Origin: Bacteroidales bacterium
GTDB lineage: Bacteria; Bacteroidota; Bacteroidia; Bacteroidales; GCA-2748055
Direction of reading: 5' to 3'
Assembly: GCA_020636775.1 (NCBI GenBank)
Contig: JACJXF010000003.1
Span: 84,518 to 148,517 of the forward strand
DNA: 64,000 nt
Positions 19,238-28,684 of this stretch are shown in pieces. The translations under genes were made by a program, and so were the position numbers. The notes under the pieces are model-generated. The model worked only from the letters and a program-made list of their open reading frames with translations, did not search any database and was not told where the DNA came from. Within the stretch, counting starts at the first letter, position 1; every line of letters begins with the position of its first letter.

Positions 19238-19438
19238 AGTTTGGTTTGATAGTTAATACACGAATATATGAAATAATTTAGAATATGGAGATAGTCTGAT
19301 ATTCCACTGAATTTTGAAAATAAATTTCCCTTATCCTTTTATTCACCCGTGCGTTCTTGGCATCATTGCAAAAATTTGAGAACAACGGGCGATATTCTAA
19401 ATAAATTTCTACTTTTAGCTGTTCAAAAAACAAGCGAT

Positions 19439-20818
19439 ATGACTGAAATGAAAAAACTTATGAGCGATTCCATCGTGGTTCGCTGGTCGGTTCTTATACT
19501 GGTTAGTATTACCATGTATGCCAATTATTATTTCTATGATGCTTTTTCACCCCTTAAAAGTATAATGCAGGAAAAACTTCTGTGGACATCGGGTGATTAT
19601 GGTTTTTTCCAGTCGGCCTACAGTATTTCAAATGTATTTCTCTTCATGGCTGTAATCGGAGGAGTTATACTTGATAAACTGGGCATTCGCATAACAGGCT
19701 TTATGTTTACTGTTTTTATGGTTATTGGATCGGCCCTTACAGCTTATGGTTCAACCGACATGTTTTTAAGCGGAGGTCCGGGTTATCACCTTATGTCATC
19801 CTTTATGACCAGTTATTCACCTTCCTTAAAAATGATGTCACTGGGCTTTCTGTTTTTCGGGCTGGGTGCTGAAACCAGTGTGGTTGTTTTTACCAAGGCC
19901 ATTGTGAAATGGTTTAAGGGTAAGGAGCTGGCACTGGCACTTGGCATTAATCTTTCTATTGGCCGACTGGGAACATTCTCTGCACTGAATATATCTCCCT
20001 GGCTGGTTAATCTTAAAGGAGACATGTCGGTGGCAGTCTGGTTCGGAACACTGCTTTTGCTGGTTGGATTGCTGACATTCATCGCATACATGTTCTTTGA
20101 CCTGAAGCTGGATAAGCAGGCTAAAATTGATGTTATGGACGAAACGGATGAATTTCATATCTCTGACCTTGGAAAAATTATCACAAACCGATCCTTTCTG
20201 TATATAGCCCTTTTATGCGTGACCTTTTACAGTGCTGTGTTTCCATTTATAAAATATGCTCCTGATCTGCTTTCCAATAAATTCGGAATGAATGTAAGCA
20301 CTGCGGGCTGGATCGTTTCCATGGTGCCTATGGGAACGATTATTATGACTCCCTTATTTGGAGCTTTCACCGACAGGATCGGTAAATCTGCCAGTCTGAT
20401 GATATACGGTTCACTTTTGCTGGTAACTGTTCATCTGATGTTCGCTTTAACCCGGATAAATCCCTATATACCAATGGTTTTGCTGGGGGTTGCTTTCTCA
20501 CTTATTCCTGCCGCTATGTGGCCTTCGGTTACCAAGATTGTTGAGGAGAAAAGACTCGGTTCGGCATACGGACTGATGTTTTCCATTCAAAACGTGGGAC
20601 TCTGGGCTTTTCCGATGCTGATCGGAAAAGTACTCGATATTTCCAATCCTCTGGTTACACCCGAAGCTATTAAAGATGGAAGTATGGTTTATGATTATAC
20701 CAATCCGATTTTAATGCTTGCATTTATGGGCGTTCTGGGGGTTGTGTTCGCCCTTTTGCTGAAAAGAGACGATAAGGTTTCAGGATTTGGACTGGAGTTG
20801 CCAAACATGAAAAAATAA
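19439..20818 (+). CDS. MFS transporter, MFSD1-like
   Basis: A 12-segment permease of about 459 residues. The ATG at 19439 is preferred to one at 19349 because the extra 30 residues are polar, lie before the normal MFS N-terminus and are not family-like. Visible signatures are VILDKLGIRITG in the helix 2-3 loop, LGFLFFGLGAE in helix 4 and WFKGKELALALGINLSIGRLG in the helix 5 region. This pattern recalls the MFSD1 group, whose animal member carries dipeptides, a resemblance drawn from memory. If right, this is a second candidate peptide carrier in the window besides the OPT protein. The gene is monocistronic. Confidence 0.8.
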   Translation: MTEMKKLMSDSIVVRWSVLILVSITMYANYYFYDAFSPLKSIMQEKLLWTSGDYGFFQSAYSISNVFLFMAVIGGVILDKLGIRITGFMFTVFMVIGSALTAYGSTDMFLSGGPGYHLMSSFMTSYSPSLKMMSLGFLFFGLGAETSVVVFTKAIVKWFKGKELALALGINLSIGRLGTFSALNISPWLVNLKGDMSVAVWFGTLLLLVGLLTFIAYMFFDLKLDKQAKIDVMDETDEFHISDLGKIITNRSFLYIALLCVTFYSAVFPFIKYAPDLLSNKFGMNVSTAGWIVSMVPMGTIIMTPLFGAFTDRIGKSASLMIYGSLLLVTVHLMFALTRINPYIPMVLLGVAFSLIPAAMWPSVTKIVEEKRLGSAYGLMFSIQNVGLWAFPMLIGKVLDISNPLVTPEAIKDGSMVYDYTNPILMLAFMGVLGVVFALLLKRDDKVSGFGLELPNMKK

Positions 20819-20898
20819 TATCTGTCGTTTTCTTTCGGTATACTGTTTCTTGCTAAAATAAATTTATACTGAGGTTTGCGAACAGTTTTAATTTCATA

Positions 20899-21987
20899 TT
20901 GCATAATTCTTCTGTGAATCAAAAGAACTATATTCCCCAGTTAACATTTCCAAGGTTTCTGGCTGCTGCCCTGGTTGTAATTTATCACTATGGTTCAGAT
21001 ACCTATCCATTTAACACCGGATATATAAAGGAAATTGTTTCACAGGGTTCAGTTGCTGTCAGCTTTTTCTTTTTTCTCTCGGGTCTGGTGCTGAGTCTGA
21101 ACTATTTTAAGGATGAGACATTAAGATTTTCGACCTTTCTTAAGAAGCGAATAGCAAGGATTTACCCTGTTTATATTTTCGCATTTGTTCTCAGTCTTCT
21201 TTTAGCTATGTGGCTTCGAAACGCTTTTCCTAAAGGGCTAAGTGTAATTCTTCAATTCGCCGCATTACATGCATGGGTACCGGGTATTTGTCTGGAGATA
21301 AACTATCCCGGCTGGTCCATCTCAGTGGAAATGTTTTTTTACCTGGTATTTCCTTTTTTCATTTTTCTTTTCAGGAAAATGAGCATTCTCAGGCTTAGCT
21401 TAGTGGTTGTTATAATCTGGACGATCAGTGTTTTTCAGAATCTATATTTCGAAACTCACTTTTATAATCCTGATAAAATTGCTTTCGGTGAGTTGATTTT
21501 ATATTTCCCCCTTTGGCACCTGAATACTTTTTTGTTTGGCATGCTTGGAGGAATCGTAATCCGGAACAAAAAAAATAATGACAACTTTTCAATCTGGCCC
21601 GGCCTTATTTTTTTATGCGGCTTCCTGATTTTTATTTTAATACTGGGAACGCCGAATTCCATAAGACCCCACATTCATAATGGACTTTTATCTCCATTGT
21701 ATTTTATGATGTGTTACGGACTGGCAATGGACAGGACGATTATTTCAGCTTTTTCCGGCAGAAAGGAGTTGGTTTATCTGGGAGATATTTCCTACGGTAT
21801 TTATATACTGCAATTTCCGGTTTACCTGCTTTTTACAAAATTGGTAAGCATCGAAAAGACCCAGGGAATTTACTTTTATGTGTACTTTTTGGTTCTTATA
21901 ATGGTATCTGCAGCATCCTACAGCTTCGCTGAGCAAAAAATAAGGAAGATGATAATCCAAAAATGGATTGTCAGGGACAAAAAATGA
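20899..21987 (+). CDS. Acyltransferase-3 family membrane protein (OafA/YrhL-like)
   Basis: A 362-residue integral membrane O-acyltransferase with about ten helices. The N-terminus has the family signature FPRFLAAALVVIYHYG with the catalytic-type His, and SVEMFFYLVFP matches a later conserved motif. Members move acetyl or other acyl groups onto sugars of cell-surface polysaccharides or glycolipids. No ATG fits: the frame opens with TTG at 20899, and GTG at 20914 is an equally good start, leaving MNQKNYIPQL before the signature. The gene stands alone, tail to tail with the YhcH-like gene at 11 bases. The acceptor is unknown. Confidence 0.85.
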   Translation: MHNSSVNQKNYIPQLTFPRFLAAALVVIYHYGSDTYPFNTGYIKEIVSQGSVAVSFFFFLSGLVLSLNYFKDETLRFSTFLKKRIARIYPVYIFAFVLSLLLAMWLRNAFPKGLSVILQFAALHAWVPGICLEINYPGWSISVEMFFYLVFPFFIFLFRKMSILRLSLVVVIIWTISVFQNLYFETHFYNPDKIAFGELILYFPLWHLNTFLFGMLGGIVIRNKKNNDNFSIWPGLIFLCGFLIFILILGTPNSIRPHIHNGLLSPLYFMMCYGLAMDRTIISAFSGRKELVYLGDISYGIYILQFPVYLLFTKLVSIEKTQGIYFYVYFLVLIMVSAASYSFAEQKIRKMIIQKWIVRDKK

Positions 21988-21998
21988 GGATATTAAGT

Positions 21999-22610
21999 TT
22001 ATTTCAGAATTTTGACCACGATTTTCTTTACCGGAGCATTATCACCAATTTTTAAACCGGGTCTATGCGCATCCACAGGAAAGAATAAGAAAAAGCGATT
22101 TGGTGTCGCCAGCAATTCCTTTCCATTAGGTATGGTCATGAATTCGATATCTTTCGCATCATCGTAAGGACTTACAATCGAATCTTTTGAACTCACAGGT
22201 GCCAGGTCAATTAGTTCGCTTCCACTTACAACATATTGCAAATCGATGTATTTCCGGTGTGCTTCATAATTGGCATCTTCCGGATTTTTAGTATTATAAT
22301 CGCTCACCATAACAAAAAGGCTGTCGCCCTCAAGATCGTAACGCTTGGCTTCTAGCTGAGTCAGATCGTTATCCCGCAAAAATATAAAGGCTTTATTCCA
22401 TCGCTCTGTATGACTGTAATAGGATTTTGCGAATTCTGTTTTGTTTATGGAGCTGTCGGGTTTGACATCCCATCCCTGTAACCACTCGCGACCGGAAAAC
22501 CACTGGTCGGTTTTTTTTGCGCTCCATTTTGAAGGATCATTTTTTGAGGAGCATGCGAACAAGCCTAGAAAGCTGGTGACTATCATAAAATAAAAGATTT
22601 TTCTGCTCAT
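21999..22610 (-). CDS. YhcH/YjgK/YiaL-family protein, predicted lipoprotein
   Basis: A 203-residue protein whose C-terminal 150 residues match the YhcH/YjgK/YiaL (DUF386) cupin-like family: EAHRKYIDLQYVVSGSE, then a late FFPVDAHRPGLKIG and VKKIVVKI. The His and Glu in these motifs are the usual metal ligands. Unlike the cytosolic E. coli members, it starts with a lipoprotein signal ending LGLFACSS and has about 50 extra residues before the domain. Family members are linked to sugar and sialic acid metabolism, some as anomerases. The gene begins 2 bases after the purA stop, so the two are probably co-transcribed. Why they pair is unclear. Confidence 0.82.
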   Translation of the reverse strand: MSRKIFYFMIVTSFLGLFACSSKNDPSKWSAKKTDQWFSGREWLQGWDVKPDSSINKTEFAKSYYSHTERWNKAFIFLRDNDLTQLEAKRYDLEGDSLFVMVSDYNTKNPEDANYEAHRKYIDLQYVVSGSELIDLAPVSSKDSIVSPYDDAKDIEFMTIPNGKELLATPNRFFLFFPVDAHRPGLKIGDNAPVKKIVVKILK

Positions 22611-22612
22611 AC

Positions 22613-23875
22613 TTATTTTACTTTAATAATTTGTTCCCTGTCGGGCCCAACCGAAACATAGCTTACAGGAACCTCTAATTCTTTTTCGAGGAATGCGATA
22701 TACTTTTTCAATGCATCCGGAAATTCTTCCTTTGTTCTGACAGCTGTAAGGTCAGTTTTCCAGCCGGGCATATCGGTATAAACAGCCTTTGTATTCTCAT
22801 CGATTTCATAAGGAAAATCCTTTATTGTTTTTCCTTTTGAAATATAGGCTGTAGCCAGACGGATAGTGTCAAAAGTATCAAGGACATCAGCTTTTGTCAT
22901 AATAAGCTGGGTGACTCCGTTGAGCATTATGCTGTATTTCAGTGCCACAAGGTCAATCCAACCGCAGCGACGCGGTCTTCCTGTGGTAGCTCCAAATTCG
23001 TGTCCTATACTACGCAATTCCTCACCGGTAGCATCAAACAGCTCGGTTGGGAATGGGCCGCTTCCTACACGTGTACAATAAGCTTTAAATATTCCCATAA
23101 CTTCTCCGATATTCGAGGGTGCAGCTCCAAGACCTGTGCACACACCGGCGCAGATTGTATTGGATGAAGTTACAAAGGGGTAGGATCCGAAGTCGATATC
23201 CAGCATTGTTCCCTGAGCACCTTCTGCCAGGATTCGCTTTCCATCACTGAGGTACTGATGAATGAGATGCTCGCTGTCGATAAACTTAAATTTTTTGAGT
23301 GTTTCAATCCCTTCAAAAAAGTCGGCTTCTAATTCCTCAATATTATATTCGTAGTCATATATTTTTAGAAGATTGCGGTGCTTTTCAACCAGAGTATCAT
23401 ATTTAGCCCTGAAGTCCGATTCAATATCTCCAACTCGCAAACCATTTCTCCCGGTTTTGTCCATATAAGTAGGGCCAATTCCTTTTAGGGTAGATCCGAT
23501 TTTACCCTTTCCTTTTGCCTGCTCAGATGCGGCATCGAGTATGCGATGGGAAGGGAGTATAAGATGAGCCTTTCTGGAAATCACAAGGTTGTGTGTAATG
23601 TCAACTCCCATCTGAGCCAGCTTATCGACTTCTTTTTTAAAAATTACAGGATCAAGGACTACTCCATTTCCAATTATATTCAGAGTATTCTTACGGAAGA
23701 TTCCGGAAGGAATGTTATGAAGAACATGCTTGATATTATTAAACTCAAGAGTGTGTCCTGCATTGGGACCGCCCTGAAATCGTGCAATGACATCGTAAGC
23801 CGGTGAAAGCACGTCAACAATTTTACCTTTTCCTTCATCTCCCCATTGGAGTCCAAGAATAACATCTATTTTCAA
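22613..23875 (-). CDS. purA: Adenylosuccinate synthetase
   Basis: A 420-residue enzyme that joins IMP and aspartate using GTP, the first committed step to AMP. The N-terminal GLQWGDEGKGKIVD has the catalytic Asp and P-loop, GPNAGHT holds the catalytic His, and IGPTYMDKTGRNGLRVGD, EGAQGTMLDIDFG and TGRPRRCGWID follow in the usual order. Length is normal. A terminator at 23933-23964 separates it from the fur-like gene upstream. The YhcH-like gene follows after 2 bases. Purine partners in the window are purL and glyA, neither adjacent. Confidence 0.97.
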   Translation of the reverse strand: MKIDVILGLQWGDEGKGKIVDVLSPAYDVIARFQGGPNAGHTLEFNNIKHVLHNIPSGIFRKNTLNIIGNGVVLDPVIFKKEVDKLAQMGVDITHNLVISRKAHLILPSHRILDAASEQAKGKGKIGSTLKGIGPTYMDKTGRNGLRVGDIESDFRAKYDTLVEKHRNLLKIYDYEYNIEELEADFFEGIETLKKFKFIDSEHLIHQYLSDGKRILAEGAQGTMLDIDFGSYPFVTSSNTICAGVCTGLGAAPSNIGEVMGIFKAYCTRVGSGPFPTELFDATGEELRSIGHEFGATTGRPRRCGWIDLVALKYSIMLNGVTQLIMTKADVLDTFDTIRLATAYISKGKTIKDFPYEIDENTKAVYTDMPGWKTDLTAVRTKEEFPDALKKYIAFLEKELEVPVSYVSVGPDREQIIKVK

Positions 23876-23932
23876 GTTGCTGAATTTTAATTAAATACAA
23901 AAATTATAGTGTCGAAATGACAAAGAATAAAG

Positions 23933-23964
23933 GTAAAAAAAAATCCCTCAGGAAAGAGGGATTT
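23933..23964 (-). terminator. Rho-independent terminator of the Fur-family gene
   Basis: On the minus strand AAATCCCTC, a 6-base loop and GAGGGATTT form a perfect 9-bp stem, followed by a run of T. It lies 30 bases after the Fur-family stop codon and before purA, so it ends the regulator transcript. Confidence 0.9.
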
Positions 23965-23993
23965 ATAGTAAAGTTTCAGAAAAAAGCTTCAAT

Positions 23994-24449
23994 CTATTTT
24001 TGAACATCTTTGTTTTCCCGGCTCCTGCCGTAGATATAAAGGGAATGATGCGATGGTTCGAAATTATTCAGCTCACTGGCTGTACGAATTATTTCATCAA
24101 TCCTGGGATCACAGAACTCGATAACTTTTCCCGTGTCGAGGTCAATAAGATGGTCATGCTGCATGCAGCGGTATGCCTTCTCAAACTGCGCAATGTTTTT
24201 ACCGAACTGATGCTTGATTACAAGATTACAATCCAGTAAAAGCTCAATGGTATTATACAGAGTAGCCCGGCTCACCCTGTAATTTTTATTCTTCATAAAA
24301 ATGTAAAGCGATTCAATATCAAAATGCCCGTCTCTCGAATATATTTCATCGAGGATGGCATATCTCTCAGGAGTTTTCCTGTGCCCTTTCTTTTCAAGGT
24401 ATTCGGTAAATATTTTCTTTACGGTTTCCTTGGTTTCTTCACTTACCAT
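23994..24449 (-). CDS. Fur-family transcriptional regulator
   Basis: A 151-residue metal- or peroxide-sensing repressor. The N-terminal winged helix runs about 10-85 with RVSRATLYNTIELLLDCNLV as the recognition region, and the dimerisation domain holds MQHDHLIDLDTGKVIEFCD. Regulatory metal ligands of the HDH type are there, but the usual structural zinc CxxC after the His cluster is replaced by DLDT. The metal sensed (iron, manganese, zinc or peroxide) cannot be told. It is monocistronic, with its own terminator. A palindrome two bases before the start codon suggests autoregulation. Confidence 0.85.
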   Translation of the reverse strand: MVSEETKETVKKIFTEYLEKKGHRKTPERYAILDEIYSRDGHFDIESLYIFMKNKNYRVSRATLYNTIELLLDCNLVIKHQFGKNIAQFEKAYRCMQHDHLIDLDTGKVIEFCDPRIDEIIRTASELNNFEPSHHSLYIYGRSRENKDVQK

Positions 24450-24450
24450 A

Positions 24451-24483
24451 ACTTAGACTAAGTAAAAATTAGACCCAAAAATA
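24451..24483 (-). promoter_or_regulatory. Promoter box and palindromic operator candidate of the Fur-family gene
   Basis: On the minus strand, TATTTTTG at 24483-24476 matches the Bacteroidetes -7 box; no clear -33 TTG is seen. Between it and the start codon lies the perfect 13-base palindrome ACTTAG-A-CTAAGT at 24451-24463. A 6-1-6 inverted repeat is the shape expected of Fur-family operators. Autoregulation is inference. Confidence 0.5.
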
Positions 24484-24651
24484 AATAAAAATTTGGTAAT
24501 TAGGGATGTATATAATATTAATTTTAATCAACAAAGTTAATTATCACTGATACAGTGACTTAGTATTTGCAATGCTTGTGAAATACTTGATAAATCCCTG
24601 TTTAATATTGGAAAAAGGAAATGTTTTCGGCAACCCGTTAGGTACTGATTT

Positions 24652-26868
24652 TTATTCTTTGCTTTCTACACGGTGGACGCTTTCCACTCCCTTAATCTTC
24701 ATAAGGTTCATGACCAGGTTATTAAGGTCGAGAGTATTATGCACATAAAGTTCGATGGTTCCCTCAAAGATACCATCGTGACCATGAAGGTTAATGGTTC
24801 TGATGTTCACGCTCAGTTCTTTTGAAATTACAGTGGTAATGTTATTGTATACCCCGAAGCGGTCGTAGCCATTGAGGGCTATAGTAACCAGATAAGCCAG
24901 AATTTTATGTTTCGTCCATTTAACGGGAATAACGCGGTTTCCCTGCTGTGATGCCAGTCTGACTGCCTCATTGCAACGGGCCTGGTGAATGGTAACGGTA
25001 TCAAATTCGTCTTTATAGCCGATAACTTCATCGCCCGGAATCGGATTGCAGCACTTTGCAAGTGTATAGTTTTTCTCATCGTCGTCGAGTTCTTCACGCA
25101 CCACAAAAGTGCCTTTGGGAGCCGGTTCAGGATCCTCTTTCCCTTTTGAAAAGGCTGATCCAAGTGAGAGATCCCAATATTTGATCCACTTACTCTTGGT
25201 ATTCTTCTTCAGTATTTTCTTCAGATCATCAAGGGTAACAAGACCGCTCCCTATCTTTGAGTACAGCTCATCTTTTGAGCCGGCTTCGTAGGCGGGAAGT
25301 AATTTTTTAAAGATTCTGGAACTTGGCTGAAGTTTATACTCCTGAAGTTTTTCTTCAAGCAGCTTCTTACCAACTTCGATCCGGTTCTTGGTTTCAGCTT
25401 TAAGTGCAGCCTTAATGGCACTTTTCGCTTTTACCGTAATCACATAATCCAGAAGTTCCCTTTTTACTTTTTGATTTTCAGAAGTAATAATTTCCACCTG
25501 GTCGCCGCTCTGCAGCTGATGGCTAAGGGCTGTGAGATGATGGTTGATTTTTGCTCCAATAGCAGTATTCCCGATTTTTGTATGAATTTCATATGCGAAA
25601 TCAAGGGCGGTTGCTCCTGCGGGCAGGGTTTTTATTTGTCCTTTTGGTGTAAAAACAAAAATTTCCGAAGCAAACAAATTCATCTTAAATTCATCGAGGA
25701 ACTCAAGTGCATCAGAGCTTGGATTTTCAAGTAATTCCCGGATTTTTTTAAGCCATTTATCCAATTCCTTATCATCGGCTCCGGGCTCTTTATATTTCCA
25801 GTGGGCTGCAAATCCTCTTTCTGCTATTTCATCCATTCGATGAGAGCGGATCTGAACTTCTATCCACTTACCATAAGGACCCATAACGGTTACGTGGAGA
25901 GCTTCGTATCCATTAGCCTTGGGAGTAGATACCCAGTCCCGTATACGGTCGGGCCGGGGAGGATAAATATCGGTTATCAGGGAATAAATGTTCCAGCACT
26001 GGGTTTTCTCCGGAATACCGGCTATGGGTGTAAATACGATTCGTATGGCAAGCAGGTCAAATATCTCCTCAAATTCCACATTCTTTTGCTGCATCTTATT
26101 CCAGACAGAATAGATGGACTTTGGCCGTCCGCTTAACTGAAATTGAATACCGTTCTTAACCAGCTTATCAATAATAGGCATGGAGAACTTATTGATCAGG
26201 TTGACTCTCTTTTCTTCATTATCCCTGATCTTGGCAACTATCTCATCATAAATCTTTGGATAACGGTATTTAAGAGAAAGGTCTTCGAGCTCAGTTTTTA
26301 TGGCATATAAACCCAGACGGTGAGCAAGGGGAGCAAAGAGGTAAATGGTTTCACCTGCAATTTTTATTTGCTTGTGTCTGGGCAGTGAATCCAGAGTTCG
26401 CATGTTGTGCAGTCTGTCGGCAAGCTTAATGATAATTACCCTGACATCATTTGAAAGGGTTAAAAGCATTTTCCTGAAATTCTCAGCCTGCAGAGATGAT
26501 TTATTATCAAAGACCCCGGAAATTTTTGTTAATCCGTCAATAAGAAGAGTGATCTTCGGACCAAAATTACTTTCAATATCTTCAAGGGTGTAGTCGGTAT
26601 CTTCTACTACATCATGCAGAAGTGCTGCAATAATTGATTTTACTCCAAGTCCGATTTCCAGATTTACTATTTTGGCAACGGCAATGGGATGGACAATATA
26701 AGGCTCTCCAGACTTTCTTCTCATTCCCCGATGAGCTTCGGAGGCAAAGTTGAACGCCTTGGTAATCAATTCCTTATCAGCTTCCGAATTGCACATTGTG
26801 CAATTATTCAGAAGGTCTTCGAACTGACTCTGTATTAATTCCTGTTCTGTCTTCTCAATTACTGTCAT
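24652..26868 (-). CDS. rsh: Bifunctional (p)ppGpp synthetase/hydrolase (RelA/SpoT)
   Basis: A 738-residue long RSH protein that makes and degrades the alarmone (p)ppGpp. Domains in order: the HD hydrolase (about 35-190) with intact LLHDVVEDTDYTLEDI; the synthetase (about 225-370) with RPKSIYSVWNKM and ANGYEALHVTV; TGS (about 400-465) with FTPKGQIKTLPAGATALDFA; the zinc-finger region with LAKCCNPIPGDEVIGY; and a C-terminal ACT domain. Both active sites appear intact, so it should be bifunctional. The gene is apparently monocistronic. A small HD protein at 44614 may be a second hydrolase for the same molecule. Confidence 0.94.
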   Translation of the reverse strand: MTVIEKTEQELIQSQFEDLLNNCTMCNSEADKELITKAFNFASEAHRGMRRKSGEPYIVHPIAVAKIVNLEIGLGVKSIIAALLHDVVEDTDYTLEDIESNFGPKITLLIDGLTKISGVFDNKSSLQAENFRKMLLTLSNDVRVIIIKLADRLHNMRTLDSLPRHKQIKIAGETIYLFAPLAHRLGLYAIKTELEDLSLKYRYPKIYDEIVAKIRDNEEKRVNLINKFSMPIIDKLVKNGIQFQLSGRPKSIYSVWNKMQQKNVEFEEIFDLLAIRIVFTPIAGIPEKTQCWNIYSLITDIYPPRPDRIRDWVSTPKANGYEALHVTVMGPYGKWIEVQIRSHRMDEIAERGFAAHWKYKEPGADDKELDKWLKKIRELLENPSSDALEFLDEFKMNLFASEIFVFTPKGQIKTLPAGATALDFAYEIHTKIGNTAIGAKINHHLTALSHQLQSGDQVEIITSENQKVKRELLDYVITVKAKSAIKAALKAETKNRIEVGKKLLEEKLQEYKLQPSSRIFKKLLPAYEAGSKDELYSKIGSGLVTLDDLKKILKKNTKSKWIKYWDLSLGSAFSKGKEDPEPAPKGTFVVREELDDDEKNYTLAKCCNPIPGDEVIGYKDEFDTVTIHQARCNEAVRLASQQGNRVIPVKWTKHKILAYLVTIALNGYDRFGVYNNITTVISKELSVNIRTINLHGHDGIFEGTIELYVHNTLDLNNLVMNLMKIKGVESVHRVESKE

Positions 26869-27057
26869 TTACAGAGTATAAAAAGTTTCCGGAAATTATT
26901 GAATCGTAAAACTGATGTAAATATAGTGAATTCAGCGGGAAAATATTCCGGCATAAAAATTTGATATTCGTATTATTTCACTGAGTAGGAAAGGAAAAGG
27001 TGTTAATAGTATTTTAATAATTCTCTGAATGGTTTGGAAAATTTCTGCTGGCTATTC

Positions 27058-28560
27058 CTATCTTGGATAAAAAACAGTTACAGGCCCTGTTTTGTTTACC
27101 TTTTGACCGTTAAAGGATGAATATTGGATATGATAAATATAAACACCTTCCGGAGCCTGACTGCTTCCGTTAATTTTGCCATCCCAGCCTGTATATGGGT
27201 CTTTCGTGGAAAATACAGAAGTTCCAAACCGGTCGTAGATTATCATCAGGTAATTCTCAGGAATAAAATTTAGCCTTGGGATAAACAGGTCATTCAGGCC
27301 GTCGGCATTGGGAGTAAATGCAGTAGGAAGCCATACATCTGATTTTACTTTTAGATCCAGCTGGTTTGAAAAAGAAGAGTTATTGCCTCCATTCTCAACT
27401 GCCCGGATTTTGTAGGAAAGAGTTCCCGGGTAATTCTGACCAAAAATTACAGAAAGATCATCGGAGTATGTAAACTGGTTTGTAAGGCTGGCAATCAGTA
27501 CCGTGTTTCCGCTAGTATCGATGCGATAAACCTCGTAGCTTCCGGTACCTCCCTCAAAGTTTCGATAGGCATTCCACTCCAGGGAATTAATGCCTTCATT
27601 GTTTTTTCCCAGTAAGAGGATATTACTTCCCAGGTTAGAGGTATCGATTACACTCCCGCAGGTATTCAGGGCAGCTATTTTATAAAGGTAGCGGTTTACT
27701 GAAGTAAATATTGAATCGTGAATAATTTGCGGGGAGGACAGGATGGAGTTGTAGGATCGTATTATTTCGAACTCTGATAAGGCGTCACTGGAACGAAGCA
27801 GGGCAAAACTTTTTATGGATGAAGTGTCGGTAAAGCTGTACTGAATCTCCACATCCTGAGGTCCGTTTACCGAAAGATAATCCAGTGAAAGCTGTTCAGG
27901 CGGGCCGGGCATATAGGTGTACTTTGAGCAGATATTCGATGATGAAACCAGGGGAGGGTCATTTCTTAGTCCTTCAACAAAAAAAGAATAATTTGTATTT
28001 TCAGGTATATCATATAAAACATAGCTAGAGTCGCTTTCATTTAATCCTGCTATTTTTTTAAAAGAAGAGCCATCTTTTTTTTCATAAACATAATATCCAC
28101 TTACGTTATTTTGCCATCCCAGGTATTTATTCCATTTTACTGTAAGTGTATGATTACAAGAGTCATAACTCACTGTACTGTAAATGGTGCTATGAGCAGA
28201 TGATCGCGTACTGTTTTTGTAACCTGCACTGGTATCTACTGCACTAACAGAATACCTGACAGGTTTATTTCCCGCCAATCCCGAGTTTAAATGGACATAA
28301 CTGTTCTGCGAAGCAGGCACCGAATCAAACTTCACCCCTTCGTATCCATTTACGGTTAAAGTTTCATAATATAATATGTACCTTGCCACCTTGGGAGAAG
28401 CACTTTTATTCCAGAAAATTTTAACACTGTTGTTTGCTGTATCTACGCTAACATATCTTATTTCAGGAGGATCAGGCAAATTCATTCCTTGTCCGCACAG
28501 ATACTCTCCGGCGAATAAGCTCAACAAAAAGATGCATGTTGCTGAAAAAATCCCTTTCAT
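27058..28560 (-). CDS. FN3-repeat surface protein with type IX (CHU_C) sorting domain
   Basis: A 500-residue exported protein. A signal peptide (1-22, ending GEYLCGQ) is followed by about four fibronectin type III-like domains covering residues 28-405. The C-terminal 85 residues form a type B sorting domain that begins LPTAFTPNADGLNDLF and continues with IYDRFGTSVF and GWDGK. This domain directs secretion through the type IX system and surface attachment or release. No enzyme motif is seen, so it is probably a structural or adhesive surface protein. It stands alone, divergent from the ClC pair. The exact partner is unknown. Confidence 0.85.
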   Translation of the reverse strand: MKGIFSATCIFLLSLFAGEYLCGQGMNLPDPPEIRYVSVDTANNSVKIFWNKSASPKVARYILYYETLTVNGYEGVKFDSVPASQNSYVHLNSGLAGNKPVRYSVSAVDTSAGYKNSTRSSAHSTIYSTVSYDSCNHTLTVKWNKYLGWQNNVSGYYVYEKKDGSSFKKIAGLNESDSSYVLYDIPENTNYSFFVEGLRNDPPLVSSSNICSKYTYMPGPPEQLSLDYLSVNGPQDVEIQYSFTDTSSIKSFALLRSSDALSEFEIIRSYNSILSSPQIIHDSIFTSVNRYLYKIAALNTCGSVIDTSNLGSNILLLGKNNEGINSLEWNAYRNFEGGTGSYEVYRIDTSGNTVLIASLTNQFTYSDDLSVIFGQNYPGTLSYKIRAVENGGNNSSFSNQLDLKVKSDVWLPTAFTPNADGLNDLFIPRLNFIPENYLMIIYDRFGTSVFSTKDPYTGWDGKINGSSQAPEGVYIYHIQYSSFNGQKVNKTGPVTVFYPR

Positions 28561-28684
28561 GAAAAATTAAACGCTAAATTCTTATCTAAAGTATGGTACA
28601 ATTTGAGCCTAAATTAATTAATTTCAGCGATTATTTTAAATATAGAAATTAACACAGTAGATTGTAAAAAAGGAATTATTTGAT

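Noticed and set aside
19349..19438. Upstream start for the MFSD1-like transporter
   Set aside because: The extra 30 residues do not look like the MFS N-terminus; the ATG at 19439 places the first helix normally.
24544..24558. TCACTG-ATA-CAGTGA palindrome in the gap after the RSH gene as a terminator
   Set aside because: The stem has six pairs and a 3-base loop with no T-run; it may be chance in an AT-rich gap.
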